Numbered from the stretch's first letter, positions 44,928 through 57,297 are shown. The stretch is DNA of 64,000 nucleotides from Agriotes lineatus (GCA_940337035.1 CALNHX010002701.1:62001-126000), one strand, 5' to 3'. Notes: generated by a model from the sequence alone, not told the origin. A program made the numbers and translations.

Positions 44928-45302
44928 AATATTCGTACATCATAATTGTAGGAGTTTTTAGAAATATTTTAAACAGCTTTAGCAATAACAAATTACAAAA
45001 GATAGTCGGGAAACACTAAGTAAATTACCGAATCATTTCATTTTGATCATATGATCAAATAAATACCATTTCGTTCACCTTAACATGTTTTGGATGAAGT
45101 GAAACAAGCTGTTTGTTGTTTAATAACATATGGACAGCCTGGTGTCTGTACTCTATTTGCAAAAATGGTACGTGGTAAAGCTATTGTCAATTTGTTGAAT
45201 TTTCGTAATTCCTGTGGCAACATTTACAAACAACTGCAATTATCGTATTATAGTGAATGAAATATACGAACTCCAAATATTACATCAGAAAATTTAAGAG
45301 CT

Positions 45303-45870
45303 CTACTGATCTGGCCCAAATGATATGATTCTGGGCTCGTAACGTTTTTGAATAGCCTGAATATAGATCTCCTTAATTTCTCTTTGTCGCATAACCAGCC
45401 ATAATTTAAATAATGGGACACTTTCGTAGGCTTTCCTTAGGTCTGTAAAATACATATGGGTCTCGAGATTACACGCTAGTCGTTTGTCTGTCAGTTGCTT
45501 TAAGCAAAACAGGTTGTCTACCACAGATCGTTCAGCACGGAATCTACTTTGCTCATCTATATCTGCAACTTCATTCTCGAGCCTATTGTTTATTATTTTT
45601 CCATAAATTGTTTGTAGCGAATTTGTAACACTCAGTAGTTCATAATTACCAGAGTTTGTTTTATCCCCTTTCTTGTAGATTTTAGTTATGTATGCCGTTT
45701 TCCACTCAACTGGAAGTTCTTCTCCTCTTAGGAACAAATTAAATATGTAAGTGAGAAGTTTATAAAATTTTTCTGGTCCGTGCCTTAAAAGTCCAACAGA
45801 GATGCCACCAGTTCCAGGAGCCCTTCCATTTTCATGCCGACTATAGCTTTTTAGTTTCTTCTAGCGTTAT
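45303..45870 (-). pseudogene. LINE reverse transcriptase fragment (RTE-like)
   Basis: The frame 45303-45737 reads ELPVEWKTAYITKIYKKGDK, then a fingers block in which the usual NYRGISV is NYELLSV, then SRFRAERSVVDNLFCLKQL and FTDLRKAYESVP (motif A; the first Asp is present, and the usual AYD is AYE). Upstream, to about 45870 in a shifted frame, RHENGRAPGTGGISVGLLRHG matches the preceding block. The copy ends before YADD. Several consensus residues are changed, consistent with decay. Confidence 0.82.
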
Positions 45871-45874
45871 CTCT

Positions 45875-46670
45875 TGCTAAGCTAGTGGACTTTGATAAAC
45901 TTGCACTGGAAAAACGAATGTGGCAGCTATATTGTTTCTGTGACTGTATCTACCTGTTATATTTTATTCAACTCATGGTAGCCGATCCCGAAATCCCGGT
46001 AAGTATTGAATTTTTACTGTGGGATTGCAAACTCTAATACAAAGTAAGAAAGATAAATATCTGTAAAATGTGGTGGGACAATGCCTCGTTGTGGAATTAT
46101 ACGAGTAAAAATCATTGTTTACCTCAGCTTTTTGCTCCTATCTCTATGTAAATTTGTATACCAGGACCGTAGTTCACAATTTGTGACTTTAATTTCAAGC
46201 CATTATGTTTTTCAAAGGTTTGCATGTAAAAATCTTCTTCGGCACCTACCGCTTACACACTTTTCTTTAATCGAGTACTTCTGGTCAAATTTAACTATTA
46301 AAATTATCAAAAACGACTTGCATAATTTATTCTAGGGGTATATGCAAAATGTTTAATTAAAATATGTTCGTAAATGCTTCAGTACCTACTACAATACACG
46401 CTTGCTTTGAATGCATACTTAATGTGTTAAGTTCATCCAACTTCCTACAGGCTAGTTACGAAACTATTGTGACTTTTTAAATGCAGTGTGACTTGAGACA
46501 TATTTTCCGGAAAACCATTTTTAAAAATTCCGGGAAATACTCAAAGCATGCACTTGCTGTCGGGCTTGGTGACAATGTACTAAGCCGTGGTTAAGCATCC
46601 TGAGTTCCTCACTCCTGCTTCAAAGATCGTGAGTACAATTTCTGGTAAAACAAATGCACATATAGAAAAA
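45875..46670. other. Noncoding stretch, nothing recognised
   Basis: Short open frames only (46081-46335, 46587-46772), no motifs. Confidence 0.5.
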
Positions 46671-46676
46671 AACAGG

Positions 46677-47023
46677 CGAAGAAACTTTTGGTTTACAAAG
46701 TACCGGAACGGCGGCCATGTTGTTTCAGAAATGGCATCGTTCAGTCAATTATATCTGTCAGAATATAAGTAATGTCATTTTGACAAATTTAGTATATAAA
46801 TTGCATGGTTAGAAGTTGTCGATGTGTTATCAAATAGCAAATAAATTATTAAAACCCAACCTAAAAGAATGATTCGCTGCTATGTTTCTTGTTGTTTTCA
46901 TAATTATAACAGAAAAAATTGCAAAATATCGTATCTAATGAATTTTCATATTTCTTTGAAGGATGTCATTTCTGAAACAATATGGCCGCCATTGCGGTAC
47001 TTTGTAAACCAAGGGTTTCTTCG
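46677..47023. mobile_element. Inverted-repeat element (MITE), about 347 bp
   Basis: The 62-bp arms 46677-46738 and 46962-47023 are inverted copies (shared AAGAAAC..TTGGTTTACAA, GGCGGCCAT, TTGTTTCAGAAATG). The 220-bp interior has no coding potential. The family is not recognised and a target duplication was not resolved. Confidence 0.8.
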
Positions 47024-47262
47024 ACTGCTCTGATAAAGAATAGAGCCCCTATATTAATCGAGTACTGCAATTAATGGCGCCAAGGTTTGTATTTTTGAAG
47101 TCAATATGGCGAATGCACCATAAATCAACAGCTGTGCCCATGTCAAATAATTTAGTTCGAATTCGAAGTTGTGCTTATTTGCAGTGTTCTCCTCATTTTT
47201 TGTATGAATTCAGTAGATACTTCATATTTTAAAAATCAACAAGTATTAATTATAGATAGAAA

Positions 47263-47528
47263 ATGCCGGGCTGCAGTGTGTCCTGTTGCAGCAATCGTTC
47301 CGAAAATGGGGTTAGATCGTTCTCCATACTCCAAGGAACCAATAATATAGAAGGGAGGCATATCTAGTTAAAATGTATCGATAGAGGAGAATTGCCGCTT
47401 AGAGCACGTATTTGTGACGTACATTTCCGCACACACAAATGACTTTCATCAATATGCATCATAATTTTGTTTCAGGCTCATTTTGAAAGAAAGGAATTTG
47501 AATCTGAAAGAATTAGCGATAAGAAATA
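47263..47528 (+). pseudogene. THAP-domain fragment with a nonsense codon
   Basis: From the ATG at 47263: MPGCSVSCCSNRSENGVRSF matches the first half of a THAP finger; DRGELPLRARICD, then HF, completes the C2CH pattern. The position that is normally tryptophan (LWLK type) is TAG at 47365-47367. A GT at 47419 and a TTTCAG acceptor ending at 47475 would join GAC to GCTCATTTTGAA, giving a plausible second exon (AHFERKEFESER) that stops soon after. Reading straight on also gives VHF, so the intron is uncertain. It could derive from a host THAP gene or a P-type transposon. Confidence 0.65.
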
Positions 47529-47643
47529 AATTATTCAAATAAAATTCCATTCCCATTATTACAGCTGCAAATTTGTAAAGCCCCTCCTCCAAAAAAGCGA
47601 AAACATCCAAGCAAAAATCTGTGATTTAAGAATTGGTTTAGTA

Positions 47644-48458
47644 TACCGGGTGACAATGAGACAGGGCCATGCTTATATCTTCTTTATTTATAAATCGATT
47701 TGGATCAGATTCTAAATGTAGATACTAGACATAATTTATGAATGACCCATAGATATAGTCAAAATGTCTGACTTTCGGTTACACCGGAATTATACCAACT
47801 TTGATTTTTTAAATAATCACCCTATATATTTTATGTTTTTCGGAATCTACAAGTCAAATTACATACTAATAGTCTCGCGAAATTTTCATTTTTTCAAACT
47901 GCTTTTTTTTTAAATTTTATTTTTACGGTAGAAGGGTGTGACTTAAAAAATGTGTTCTAATTAACTATAGCAACTAATAATAATAGATATTTTATCTATA
48001 AAGTTAATAACAAACCCTTAATAAAAGAACAAAATTTGCTAAACACATTTTTTAAAGAAAAAGTCACTTTTTTAAATGACACCTACCTACGAAGGGCCAT
48101 TTTGTCATTAAACAAAAAATGCAATTACCAATCTAACAATATGCATCGTGCACTACTTTTTCGTTATCTAAAATTGAAGAATTATTAATTAATTTTTTTT
48201 AATATTTCTGTGTAATATAACACCACTCTTGCGTGTAATTTGAGTCGTAGATTGCGAAAAACAAAATATATATTGAAATGCATTTAAAAACTCAATGTTA
48301 GTGTTATTTCCGGTTTAAATCGAGAGTCGCTCATTTTGATTATACTTGTATGTCAATCCCAAATTATATCTAGCATCTTTGTATCAATTTTCATCCAAAT
48401 TCATCCATAAGTAAAGGAGATAGAGGCATGGCCCTGGTCTCATTATTGTCACCCGGTA
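47644..48458. mobile_element. Full-length palindromic (foldback) element, 815 bp
   Basis: The ends TACCGGGTGACAAT and their inverse are flanked by TA (47642-47643 and 48459-48460). The similarity does not stop at the ends: the left half (for example GATTTGGATCAGATTCTAA near 47698, AAAAAATGTGTT near 47947) recurs inverted throughout the right half, so the arms are roughly 400 bp. No open frame is seen. TA flanks suggest mobilisation by a Tc1/mariner transposase. Confidence 0.87.
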
Positions 48459-48460
48459 TA

Positions 48461-49420
48461 TTAAATATATAACTGTTATTTTTAGCTCAATCTTATACTT
48501 CTGTAAACTAGTACTATACAGTCATGTGCCAGAAATGTATGTGATTGTGGTAGCTGAATATAAAAGTTGAGTTATGTATAGAGTATATTATAAAGAAAAT
48601 TATTTTATAGGTTACGAAACTTAAGAAGTCTTAGATTTGAGTAGCGTTGAAAATCAGGAATGCGTTAGCAATTTACAGTTTCATTGCAGCAGTAAACTCG
48701 TTGCCATGCTTGTTCTTGTAAAATATGTAATGAATGTACAGTAAAATGTACAGGTACTAAAGTGTTATGTTCAAAATTAAAACATTTACAAACAAAGTGT
48801 ATGTTTCTGTTTAATATAAATAGACATTTACTTATATTCATTGTTTACGATCCATTATTATTGTAGGAGATTTTTATTTTAAATTTACCCTACTAATATC
48901 AAATATTTGTCATATAAAAAACCTTTAAAAAAGTAAATAATATTTCAATACATAATACTAATTAATTCAACATTTATTAATACATATACCTTAAGACTAC
49001 ATTATATGTAATGTATTAGTTTAATAGAGAATTCCGACACGTTCATTTAATCAACTGGTGTAAGATTACATCGAAAAGTCAGACTATTAGCATACCGTAC
49101 AGTGTTGCCTAATTTCGGGCCACACAACGAGTGGTGAGTGTAGTGGGCTTCACAATGTCGGTATACGTTTTTCGTGTATATACAAGGCGCCCCCTGGTGA
49201 GCGGTACCCTGAACTAGATGCTGTATAAGGGATATGTAACCATAGCATTGATGAGCCCAGCCAAAAATTTGTGTACGTATTCCTTGTGCACGTTTCAGTT
49301 GAATGAACTACATATACACGTCGATTCGTTGATGAGCCCTCACCTGGGCTCAACACCGTATGATTGGGCTACACAGCGTACATTAAATATATCCTATGGG
49401 CTGGATAATGACCGTCTATA

Positions 49421-49424
<4 letters not shown>
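48461..49424. other. Noncoding stretch, about 1 kb
   Basis: AT-rich, then a more complex part (about 49140-49420) that looks like the edge of some repeat (GGCGCCCCCTGGTGAGCGG), not classified. Confidence 0.45.

Positions 49425-49479
<55 letters not shown>
49425..49479. repeat. TA microsatellite, about 27 units
   Basis: An uninterrupted TA dinucleotide run of 55 bp. Such runs are unstable and the assembled length may be unreliable. Confidence 0.95.
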
Positions 49480-49483
<4 letters not shown>

Positions 49484-49639
49484 TCAACAAATTACTTGTT
49501 TAAAATTACAATTATTTAATTTCTAAAATATGAATTTCTAAATATAACTAAATATAACTAAGCATTTTTCTAAAATATATCAAGTCAAATTTTTAATATA
49601 ACAATTCCTAATAAAACTTCACTGAACTTTTTCTGTTTC

Positions 49640-49890
49640 TCAGGGACCACATTTCAACTAAAACGCTACGAACTGTTGTTAGTGCACCCTGGTATGTGAG
49701 AAATTACTTACTACACCGGGACTTACGTATACCTTCAGTTAAAGAAGAACTGCTTTATGCAAGTGCGGGATATCTAGAACAACTAGAAATACATCCTAAC
49801 ACACCAGCTGTTAATGTATTGGATAATAGTAAAACAATGTATCGTCTAAAGCGATGTCGCATACTAAATCTACCTAAAATAGAAGACTAG
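49640..49890 (+). pseudogene. Jockey-type LINE ORF2, C-terminal tail
   Basis: The frame reads TLRTVVSAPWYVRNYLLHRD, then LRIPSVKEEL, QLEIHPNTPAVNVLDNS and YRLKRCRILNLP before the stop at 49888-49890. The APWYV, HRDL and RLKR blocks mark the very end of Jockey-clade polymerase polyproteins. A T/A-rich 3' noncoding tail follows. Only this 5'-truncated end remains, as is common for LINE insertions. Confidence 0.85.
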
Positions 49891-52665
49891 AGTAATTGAA
49901 AATAACCAAACTTGAAATATTTTTTTAGTTTAAGTTAATGTTAATTAAAGTTTTAATTTAAGTCTTTAACCTCGTGTTTATTTGTAATATTTATACATAT
50001 ACATCATTTGCTTATTGCCCCTAGGCGGATTGTAAATTTATGAAAGTTAAATTAAAAAAAAAATTAAGTATATGAATTTTGATACTAATCTCCATTGGTG
50101 CATCTATCTTCCCTGTTATATATGTAGAAGCTCGTTGCAGATCTTCTAAATACTTCTGTTTACATAATAAGAACAACTTAAATTGGCACAAACACTCACT
50201 CACCGACTTTGCTTTAGAATGAACGATGACTTTCAATTGCTGATGCAATAAATCAATGTAAATAAGGTATTCCTTTAAACATTGACTTTACTTTCAAATT
50301 GTAATAATCCGATATTTATTTGTCATATTATATGACAGTGAAAACCATTTTACAAATGTGTATAGAAATCCAGATTATGATTTAATCATCACTGATAAAT
50401 TTTTACATTCAGTGTGATACCAAAATATTTGCAAGTCAATGTTATTTGTGTAACCTGTTAGTATCTAAACTACCAACAATCAGTTTACAAGTGTTCAATT
50501 TTATTATACATTTTAACTAACTATCTAACTGGATTAAAAAGCAGATACATACTACATGCTTCTGCACGATGTAGTACAGTTGTTGACAAACTTGAAGTAC
50601 AATATCTTCTGAATCGTTGAATATTCAAACAATACATATTAAGGTCTCTAGAGAAATTATCCAAAAATTAAAATGGAAGTAGGTCACCGAGTGTGGCTTC
50701 ATCATCTGTGCACTAAGTGTACAAAAAATTTAAGCAGTTATGTGAAAAAACTAAACAGTATATTCTACTATACATTTTGCCTTTATATTAGAAATAATAT
50801 TCGACCAACTACCTTTGAGCTTACAGTACGACGATGTCGACCATTTTTCTTTGCCTGCTTGAGTTGGTACCTTCTGCTTATTTTTGCTTTTACATGTTTG
50901 CATGTATTCTTCATTTCATTATTTTATTGGTATTCGTAGTTGCTTTTATTGCCTATTTTATTACAGGCCTCCACACTTTCATAAATTAATGTTTCTCTCT
51001 CTTGTTGGCAGCTAGTCCAATAACCATGAGATCTCTCTTATTATACTTACCTGTGTACATGGTTACAGAAAGCTGCTATTATAATAATCTCCGAAGATAT
51101 ACTCGCTGTTTACACACCAGTAAAAACAAACAGGTAATTTACTGTTAAAGAAAAAATGGTAAATAGCACTATATCACGCGCCAAATAACTATTTCTACTA
51201 CAAATTTAATCAACAATAATGACCATTTACGCACACAAAGCTATGTATACAACATATTTATATTAAGCATAATTAAGGCAGATCAGTGTGCTGTTTTTAG
51301 TACGCAGATGTTTTCGCTCAGTGCGCACTGAACCATACCATTAAATCACTCGCAGAGAGCTACATCAAATGAGGCATTTGTGCTGACCGCCTATTGTGCA
51401 CATAGCCAAGCCCAAAGGGCTCCAAACACTAAGAAGCATGAGCCCACGCACTATGGTGTGCTCTAACTCGCTTGGCTTCTTAGATACTGTTTCCAAATGT
51501 TCCAATATAGTATTAAACCATCCACCTACGATGATGACTAACAAATGCCGGTTGCGTAATACCTTAAGGAAATGCCCTCACTATTGCACTAGCTACTTAT
51601 ATAAACATTTCTTTTGCTGGCTTCCTGGTTACTAAGTTTTCAATCTGTAATATCATCATATAAGGCTTTGGCACCACTTTATTTCGCTTATAGTTCCCCA
51701 GGAAACGTAGGCCCTCCACTTTTGAGTAGTGCTGTGTTTAGTCTCAAAGGTAGGTCAGAAGGTGTTTACTTGTACTCGCGAACGAAGCTGCTTCATTCGG
51801 CCAAGGCAAACTACAAAAAACGCAGATGTAAAAACCTGCTTTATGTTATAATTATATTTTAACGACAGTCAAGTAAATCCAGGTAAATTCCGTTACAGTC
51901 CAGCCAAGATATTCTTAAATAATTTGGCATTTTATCCGCCATAACGTATTGTGACTATAACTTTAAAAACTCAGTTATACATTATTCAAATGTTTTTTAG
52001 TCCTGTGTTAAGTTTTATCATATACCTCTGCACTAAAAGTCTTAATTTAATTAATTTAGCTTCAATCGATGATTGAATCGGCAATACTCGTAAATTTTTT
52101 TAACACTAAAATAGAAATAGTAATTTAAGGTACAAGATCGTAAAGTAGTGTTTTACAGGTTGAACCAAGTAGATGTGAGCCCTGGAAGCTTGGGGATGTT
52201 ACACGCTGTTTTTGAGCTTTGATCCCACTAACCTCACACTTTCTCTTTACCCCATTTTACAGTAATTATTCTAATTCTAATGAATACATTTAATTTTCCA
52301 ACTTACTCAACTGTGGTAGAGATGCAGACGTGCATAGCATAAGTGACCTAATTTTCGGGCCCTTATCGCTTATCAAACTAGAGGCGTTTGAAGTGTGACC
52401 TTCGTGCCGCTGTTGTCGACCGCTGTGACGTTGATGGAATGTCGACATTTGTCTCACTATGATAGCAGCCGACATTTTCAATTTTTTATGATTACCCGCC
52501 TCTGAGTTTAATTAAAACTTATCGCTCGAATGAATAATTCATCGCCGGTTTAAGTGTAAATTTTGTGGGCACAAGAGACATGTGGGCCCTGAATTATTCC
52601 AGGAAATCGTTTGCAATTTTTACAAGCTCCTAGATTTTCTGTAACCCCAGATTGAGTTGTCCTTT
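49891..52665. other. Noncoding stretch, 2.8 kb, nothing recognised
   Basis: Open frames such as 50673-50939 (88 codons, hydrophobic C-terminal half) and 51396-51635 have no recognisable domain and could be chance. No RNA genes or terminal repeats were seen. Confidence 0.45.
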
Positions 52666-52936
52666 GAAATACCGATAGGGCCACAATTATATATAACAGC
52701 AATGAGATAACATGAACAAGAAAATAACTCGTACTGCTTGAGTAAGAAAGAGATAAACATAGTAGCAAATATTCGAGAAGGCTGGACGCTTAATTTAATT
52801 ATGACATTTGTCAACTAAACATGCCTACTAAAATAACTTTTTCGTATGGCCATCTCTTTCTTACTCAAGCATTTTATTTTGTTATTCATGTTATCTCATT
52901 GCTGTTATATATAATTATGGCCCCATCCGTATATTA
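52666..52936. repeat. Inverted repeat, arms about 88 bp
   Basis: The block ATAACAGCAATGAGATAACA and neighbouring sequence on the left (52666-52756) recurs inverted at 52851-52936 (CTCTTTCTTACTCAAGC...). The loop is about 95 bp. The arms have diverged by some 10-15 per cent by eye. Confidence 0.78.
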
Positions 52937-53167
52937 CTTCAGTACACCTGCAACAGTCATGCCGATTTTTCTTTTGTTATACTGAAAATAAAATCAAAAT
53001 AATAGTGTTTCCTAAATCTTACTTCAACAAGTTTATACTATTCTGGAACGTGGAATTAGTTAGACAGACTAGACGTAAAAAGGACCTAGATTGCTGTAAA
53101 AATTTACAAATTTTAAGGATCGACGGTGTCGATGTCGATATGAAACACCTTTAATTTAGAACTCTAA

Positions 53168-53507
53168 GGGCCGGTTGCAGAAAGCAATGTTAAGTTTGGT
53201 GTTAGCTAACGCGACGTCAACGTGAACAAAAACGAATCAAATCTCAAATGCTTATGGCGACTAATACATTAGTAAACAAAATTTGATGCGATTTTGTTCA
53301 CTTTGACGCGACGTTAGCTAACACCAGACTTAGGGCCGGTTGCAGAAGGTGTTAGCTAACGTCGCGTCAAAGTGAACAAAATCGCATCAAATTTTGTTTA
53401 CTAATGTATTAGTTACCATAAGCATTTGAGATTTGATTCGTTTTTGTTCACTTTGACGTCGCGTTAACTAACACCAGACTTATAACATTGCTTTCTGCAA
53501 CCGGCCC
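53168..53507. mobile_element. Foldback MITE, GGGCCGGTTGCAGAA ends (340 bp)
   Basis: The left arm 53168-53324 and right arm 53353-53507 are near-perfect reverse complements. A third copy of the end sequence (GGGCCGGTTGCAGAA) lies in the loop at 53333-53347. A 3-bp duplication TAA flanks it (53165-53167 and 53508-53510), which fits PIF/Harbinger-type insertion. No coding sequence. Confidence 0.9.
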
Positions 53508-53510
53508 TAA

Positions 53511-54655
53511 ACGTTTCACCACCAAGGTCACAAATTTTTGAACTTTTTAGATTTAGTGTAAATACTAACTCTTAGTTTTAGTTCCAACATTCCACTGAAT
53601 ATGTAAAGTACTTAGCTTGTCAAAATAGACACCTGGGAAAATGATTAAGATGTGGTGAAGGATTTAACTTCTGTGATTCAGTAAGCTGCTTATACAACCG
53701 TAACTATGATATATTATATGGTCTATGGCTTATGGAAGTTAAAGGCATGAACTGAATAACTTAACTACTATTAATCAGGTAAATTTATTATTTATGTAAG
53801 TAAAATGTCAAAGTAATATGTGAACAGCAACGGCTAACAGTCACACAGAATTACTCCCCTAATTTAATGCTGACTAAACTGTTCTTTTAACCTTGAATCA
53901 CTCGATGTTCTAATCAGTTTTTAATTTATTGCGAACCATGGATTTAAAATATGAGATTGCTATCAAAGATGCGAGACACATGAAACTTCGTACAAATAAA
54001 AATAGCCGAGTAAAGTAGGTCTAGCGAATATACAACTCCAGGTGAAGCGAAGCGATGTCAGACTGCATTACTGGTTTTCTTGCAGTAAAATGAACACGTA
54101 GACTATATATGTGTTCGTGACGCTATCCCTGTTTGACTGATTTCTTCGACGCAGATAGAGAATTACCGGGTTGTCGTAATTGTTGTATCAGCTCATATGA
54201 AATTTACAACGATTTTTTGTTTTACTTATCCTACCGAACGGCAGGGCAGTTTCTATTTATGTTTAATGCAAGTTGCAATGTTTTTCAAATTTAAAAAATT
54301 CCAATCTACTTCTTTTAAATCAAATAAAGAGAAAAACTATACAATAAAACGCAAAATTATAACACATTCTCTTTATTTACCAATTATTTAAATTAAATTC
54401 TGCCTTACAATTTATATTCACGTGGTTAGATGAACGTTATTGTACGCTATTATAGGTAAGTACTATAAACATACATCCTTGGTTGGAAATATAGATTTCT
54501 AAATTATTTTCAATGAAAAATAAACCTAATCAGAAAAAAGGGAAAACTCTGCTGAGACGTAGTAATTAAAGTAAAATAGCTGTATTTCAGCAGTAGTTTA
54601 TATACATAATAAATACATAAATTTTAAATTACTTATCATTATTTACGAACGATAT
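53511..54655. other. Noncoding stretch, 1.1 kb, nothing recognised
   Basis: AT-rich; only short open frames (54197-54391) without motifs. Confidence 0.5.
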
Positions 54656-54659
54656 AATA

Positions 54660-54852
54660 AGTTACCCATATCAAGTACCATTAGAATAGTCTTCATAATC
54701 AGATTCACTATCGCTGCCTATGTTTATAATTACTGGTCTAACTTCATCAATAACTTGTTCTCGATCCCAGTATTGTTTAATAATGTTGTCAGTATATTTC
54801 ACACTTTTAGTCCAAATATCTTCCGTTACCGTGTTTAAAGAATCTTACCACA
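54660..54852 (-). pseudogene. IS630-like transposase, C-terminal end (outer part of a nest)
   Basis: The minus strand reads LNTVTEDIWTKSVKYTDNII, then KQYWDREQVIDEV and an acidic end INIGSDSESDYED before the stop. This is the tail of eukaryotic IS630/Tc1-like DDE transposases, whose N-terminal part is found 2.4 kb away at 57310-58105 in the same orientation. A Harbinger-like element separates the two halves. Confidence 0.75.
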
Positions 54853-54866
54853 CCTTTAAAAACAGT

Positions 54867-57297
54867 GCTATTCACTAACTTACTTCGTTATCTAAACGAA
54901 TTTCGTTAGGAACGAATTCGTACAGAAGGGTCATACGATTTGCGTTATATTTCGTATTCAGTACGGGAGCCTCAACGAATTCGGTAACAATTCGTTCGTA
55001 AACACGCCGTAACGAAAGAGGGAATGTTTTTAACTAGAATAGTAGAGGTAAAGCAATGCGTCTTAAATCCAGTAATCTAGTGGTCAGCTTTATAAGTAGT
55101 TGTGACGTGCAATTTGTCTCTTTCATATTTATAAGTAGATGTATATCTACTGCATTTTAACTACCGTTGCTTCAAATATTCTGCTTGGCGGCGGCAACTT
55201 TAAATAAAATACGTTCAGTCTCCAACGTTTTTGGTTGTGTGTGAAAAGAGTAATTTATTATACAAGACAATAAAGTTAAATTTTATCCACGAGTGTATCA
55301 ATGATTCAAGAGTGGATAGAAATAACTTTATCGTCGTGTATAATACAATATTTTTTTCTATAGCAAGAACTTTAACAATTTCAAGAGAAAATTAGGACAA
55401 TAAATCACATTTCAAACTGTCAGAAGCTAGATTGGGTTGCTACGATAATACGAAGCTGTCATATTTAATTTAAACAAAAGTTAGAAAATTCAATTACTTT
55501 ATCTAGCCTTGATGTTAAAGTGCTACTTTATCTACTCTTGCTGTTAAAGTAAAACTTGACCTTTTGTATTGAGTTGATAAAAGCACACTTTAACATGTGC
55601 TGTAGAAAAAACAAATTAATCCTGAATCAAACAGCGAAAATGAGGAGTGGCAGCTTTTCTTTAACTATGAGTGGTATATTTATAGGAGGGAGATCCGTCA
55701 TTCTTATAGTGGAGATGTCTTGATATAAAGCAATAAAAGTTATGCCATTCTGGATGTCGTACACTTCTTATCTTGAAAATTTTAATTATTGTGTTTTAAT
55801 CAGTGTAACGACTTGTATAATGTAGTTTACTGGTTAATTATTTCTGATTGGTGCTTTAATGCGTTTTTTACCTACATTTGTTCAACTTTTAAATTTTATC
55901 CTCACTTTTTATTGTTTGCTTCCTATGTTAATAAGCACGATTGTTATAGTCTGATTCTGAAACCAATCTGATTTTGAAAGATGTCGCCACACACAACAAT
56001 AATAAATTCGTGGAGAAACTTATGGGTTTTATTGCTTCATAGCATAGCTATATTTTAATAATATTATGTACATAGTTATAAGTATTATATAAATGCAATT
56101 GCACTAGTATAAATTTGTCGATAAATCATTCCACTGTATTTCCGGTTGATATAAATCATATATTGTAGCGACCCTGTGGTAAAGTAAGTTCTGCACCAAC
56201 AATACACGTAAACCGCCAAAGTTGCAAGGGGTAGCCCGAGTCACCTAACAATTATGACGAACTTCCACCTGCAACAATACAAACTTCTTCAAATAAAATG
56301 TTTATTTCAAATAATTTACTTGCTGTTGCAAGAGAAATTATTGATATTAATAAATTATAAATAACGCATGTACCTTCCACAAACTGTCGCAAGTGCTAGT
56401 CTACAATGCATGTTGGCCATATTGCCGCATTGTCAAGTGATTCTGGATACCACACATTTACTGCCAGCAATGTTAGTTCAGCATCGCATATGACTTGCAC
56501 GTTAAAGCTGTCATAGTTTTTTCGATTTATATATACTCGCCCTGGAAACTATTCGTCTTCAGAGGGAGGAACTACTATGGATATATGTGTGCAGTCAATT
56601 ACACCACTGCCACTGAATTGAAATTTCTCATAAACTCTCAATTTTGTTCTCCGTTTCTCTTTTGCGGTGGTTGGAAACTTTACCCATATATTTAACAAAT
56701 GGTCATAAGTGGCTTTTGTAACGAGATTGATAGATCGGGTAACACTTGACTAATTCAAACCAAACAAGTAACTTGTAGCCACACATTTTTGGTAAGAAGC
56801 ATTTCCATACCATTTTGCTCAGGTGGGTTAAAAGGATCACTGGGATCTCTTAGAAAACAGCTTTGAAGATGCAGATTTTCTCTGAAAAATTATACTTATA
56901 AATATAATTTGCACCAAACACAACAGCAATAAAATAACATACCTGCTTACACACTCTTCTTCTCCAATAGCCATCAACAAATGTATAAAATTATCGTCAA
57001 ATTCTATTAAAATTATTACTTTATAAATACGTTTGTTTGTCCGATTTATAGGTTATGTTGATATTTTGCTGACAACTAATCACCAACTACGCAAGCGTAC
57101 ACGTTTTACGAATTCGTTAAACTCATAACGACAGAACAAAGAGTATCGTACGGGAACCTCAGCCGCAGCGAACAACATACCGAAGGTATTAGGAATTCGT
57201 TAACGAAGTGGGGTTTACTGAATACGAACTTGCCCACTTTACGAAATTTCGGATATAACGATTCGTTAAGAGCTAACGAAAAGCTTACAGAATAGGC
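54867..57297 (-). mobile_element. PIF/Harbinger-like transposon, degenerate (about 2.4 kb)
   Basis: The ends are imperfect inverted repeats (left GCTATTC...CTTCGTTATCT, right inverse GCCTATTC...CGTTAGCTCTTAACG) rich in CGTTA/ACGAATTCG motifs. Inside, on the minus strand, is a HARBI1-type nuclease remnant. It interrupts the IS630-like transposase gene, so it inserted later. A target duplication was not resolved. Confidence 0.75.
56360..56770 (-). pseudogene. HARBI1-like (PIF/Harbinger) nuclease remnant
   Basis: Read leftwards from 56770: LLNIWVKFPTTAKEKRRTKL, then GVIDCTHISIVVPPS (the GxIDCTH block bears a catalytic Asp of the DDE_Tnp_4 family), a stop, FPGRVYINRKNYDSFNVQVI (YINRK-SLNVQ block) and CDAELTLLAVNVWYPESLDN with the second Asp. 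A stop after EDE and the absence of the C-terminal acidic block show it is inactive. HARBI1-type proteins cut and join the element's DNA. Confidence 0.85.

Noticed and set aside
50673..50939. 88-codon frame with a hydrophobic C-terminal half
   Set aside because: Looks like a membrane segment but composition alone explains it in T-rich DNA; no start context or homolog recognised.
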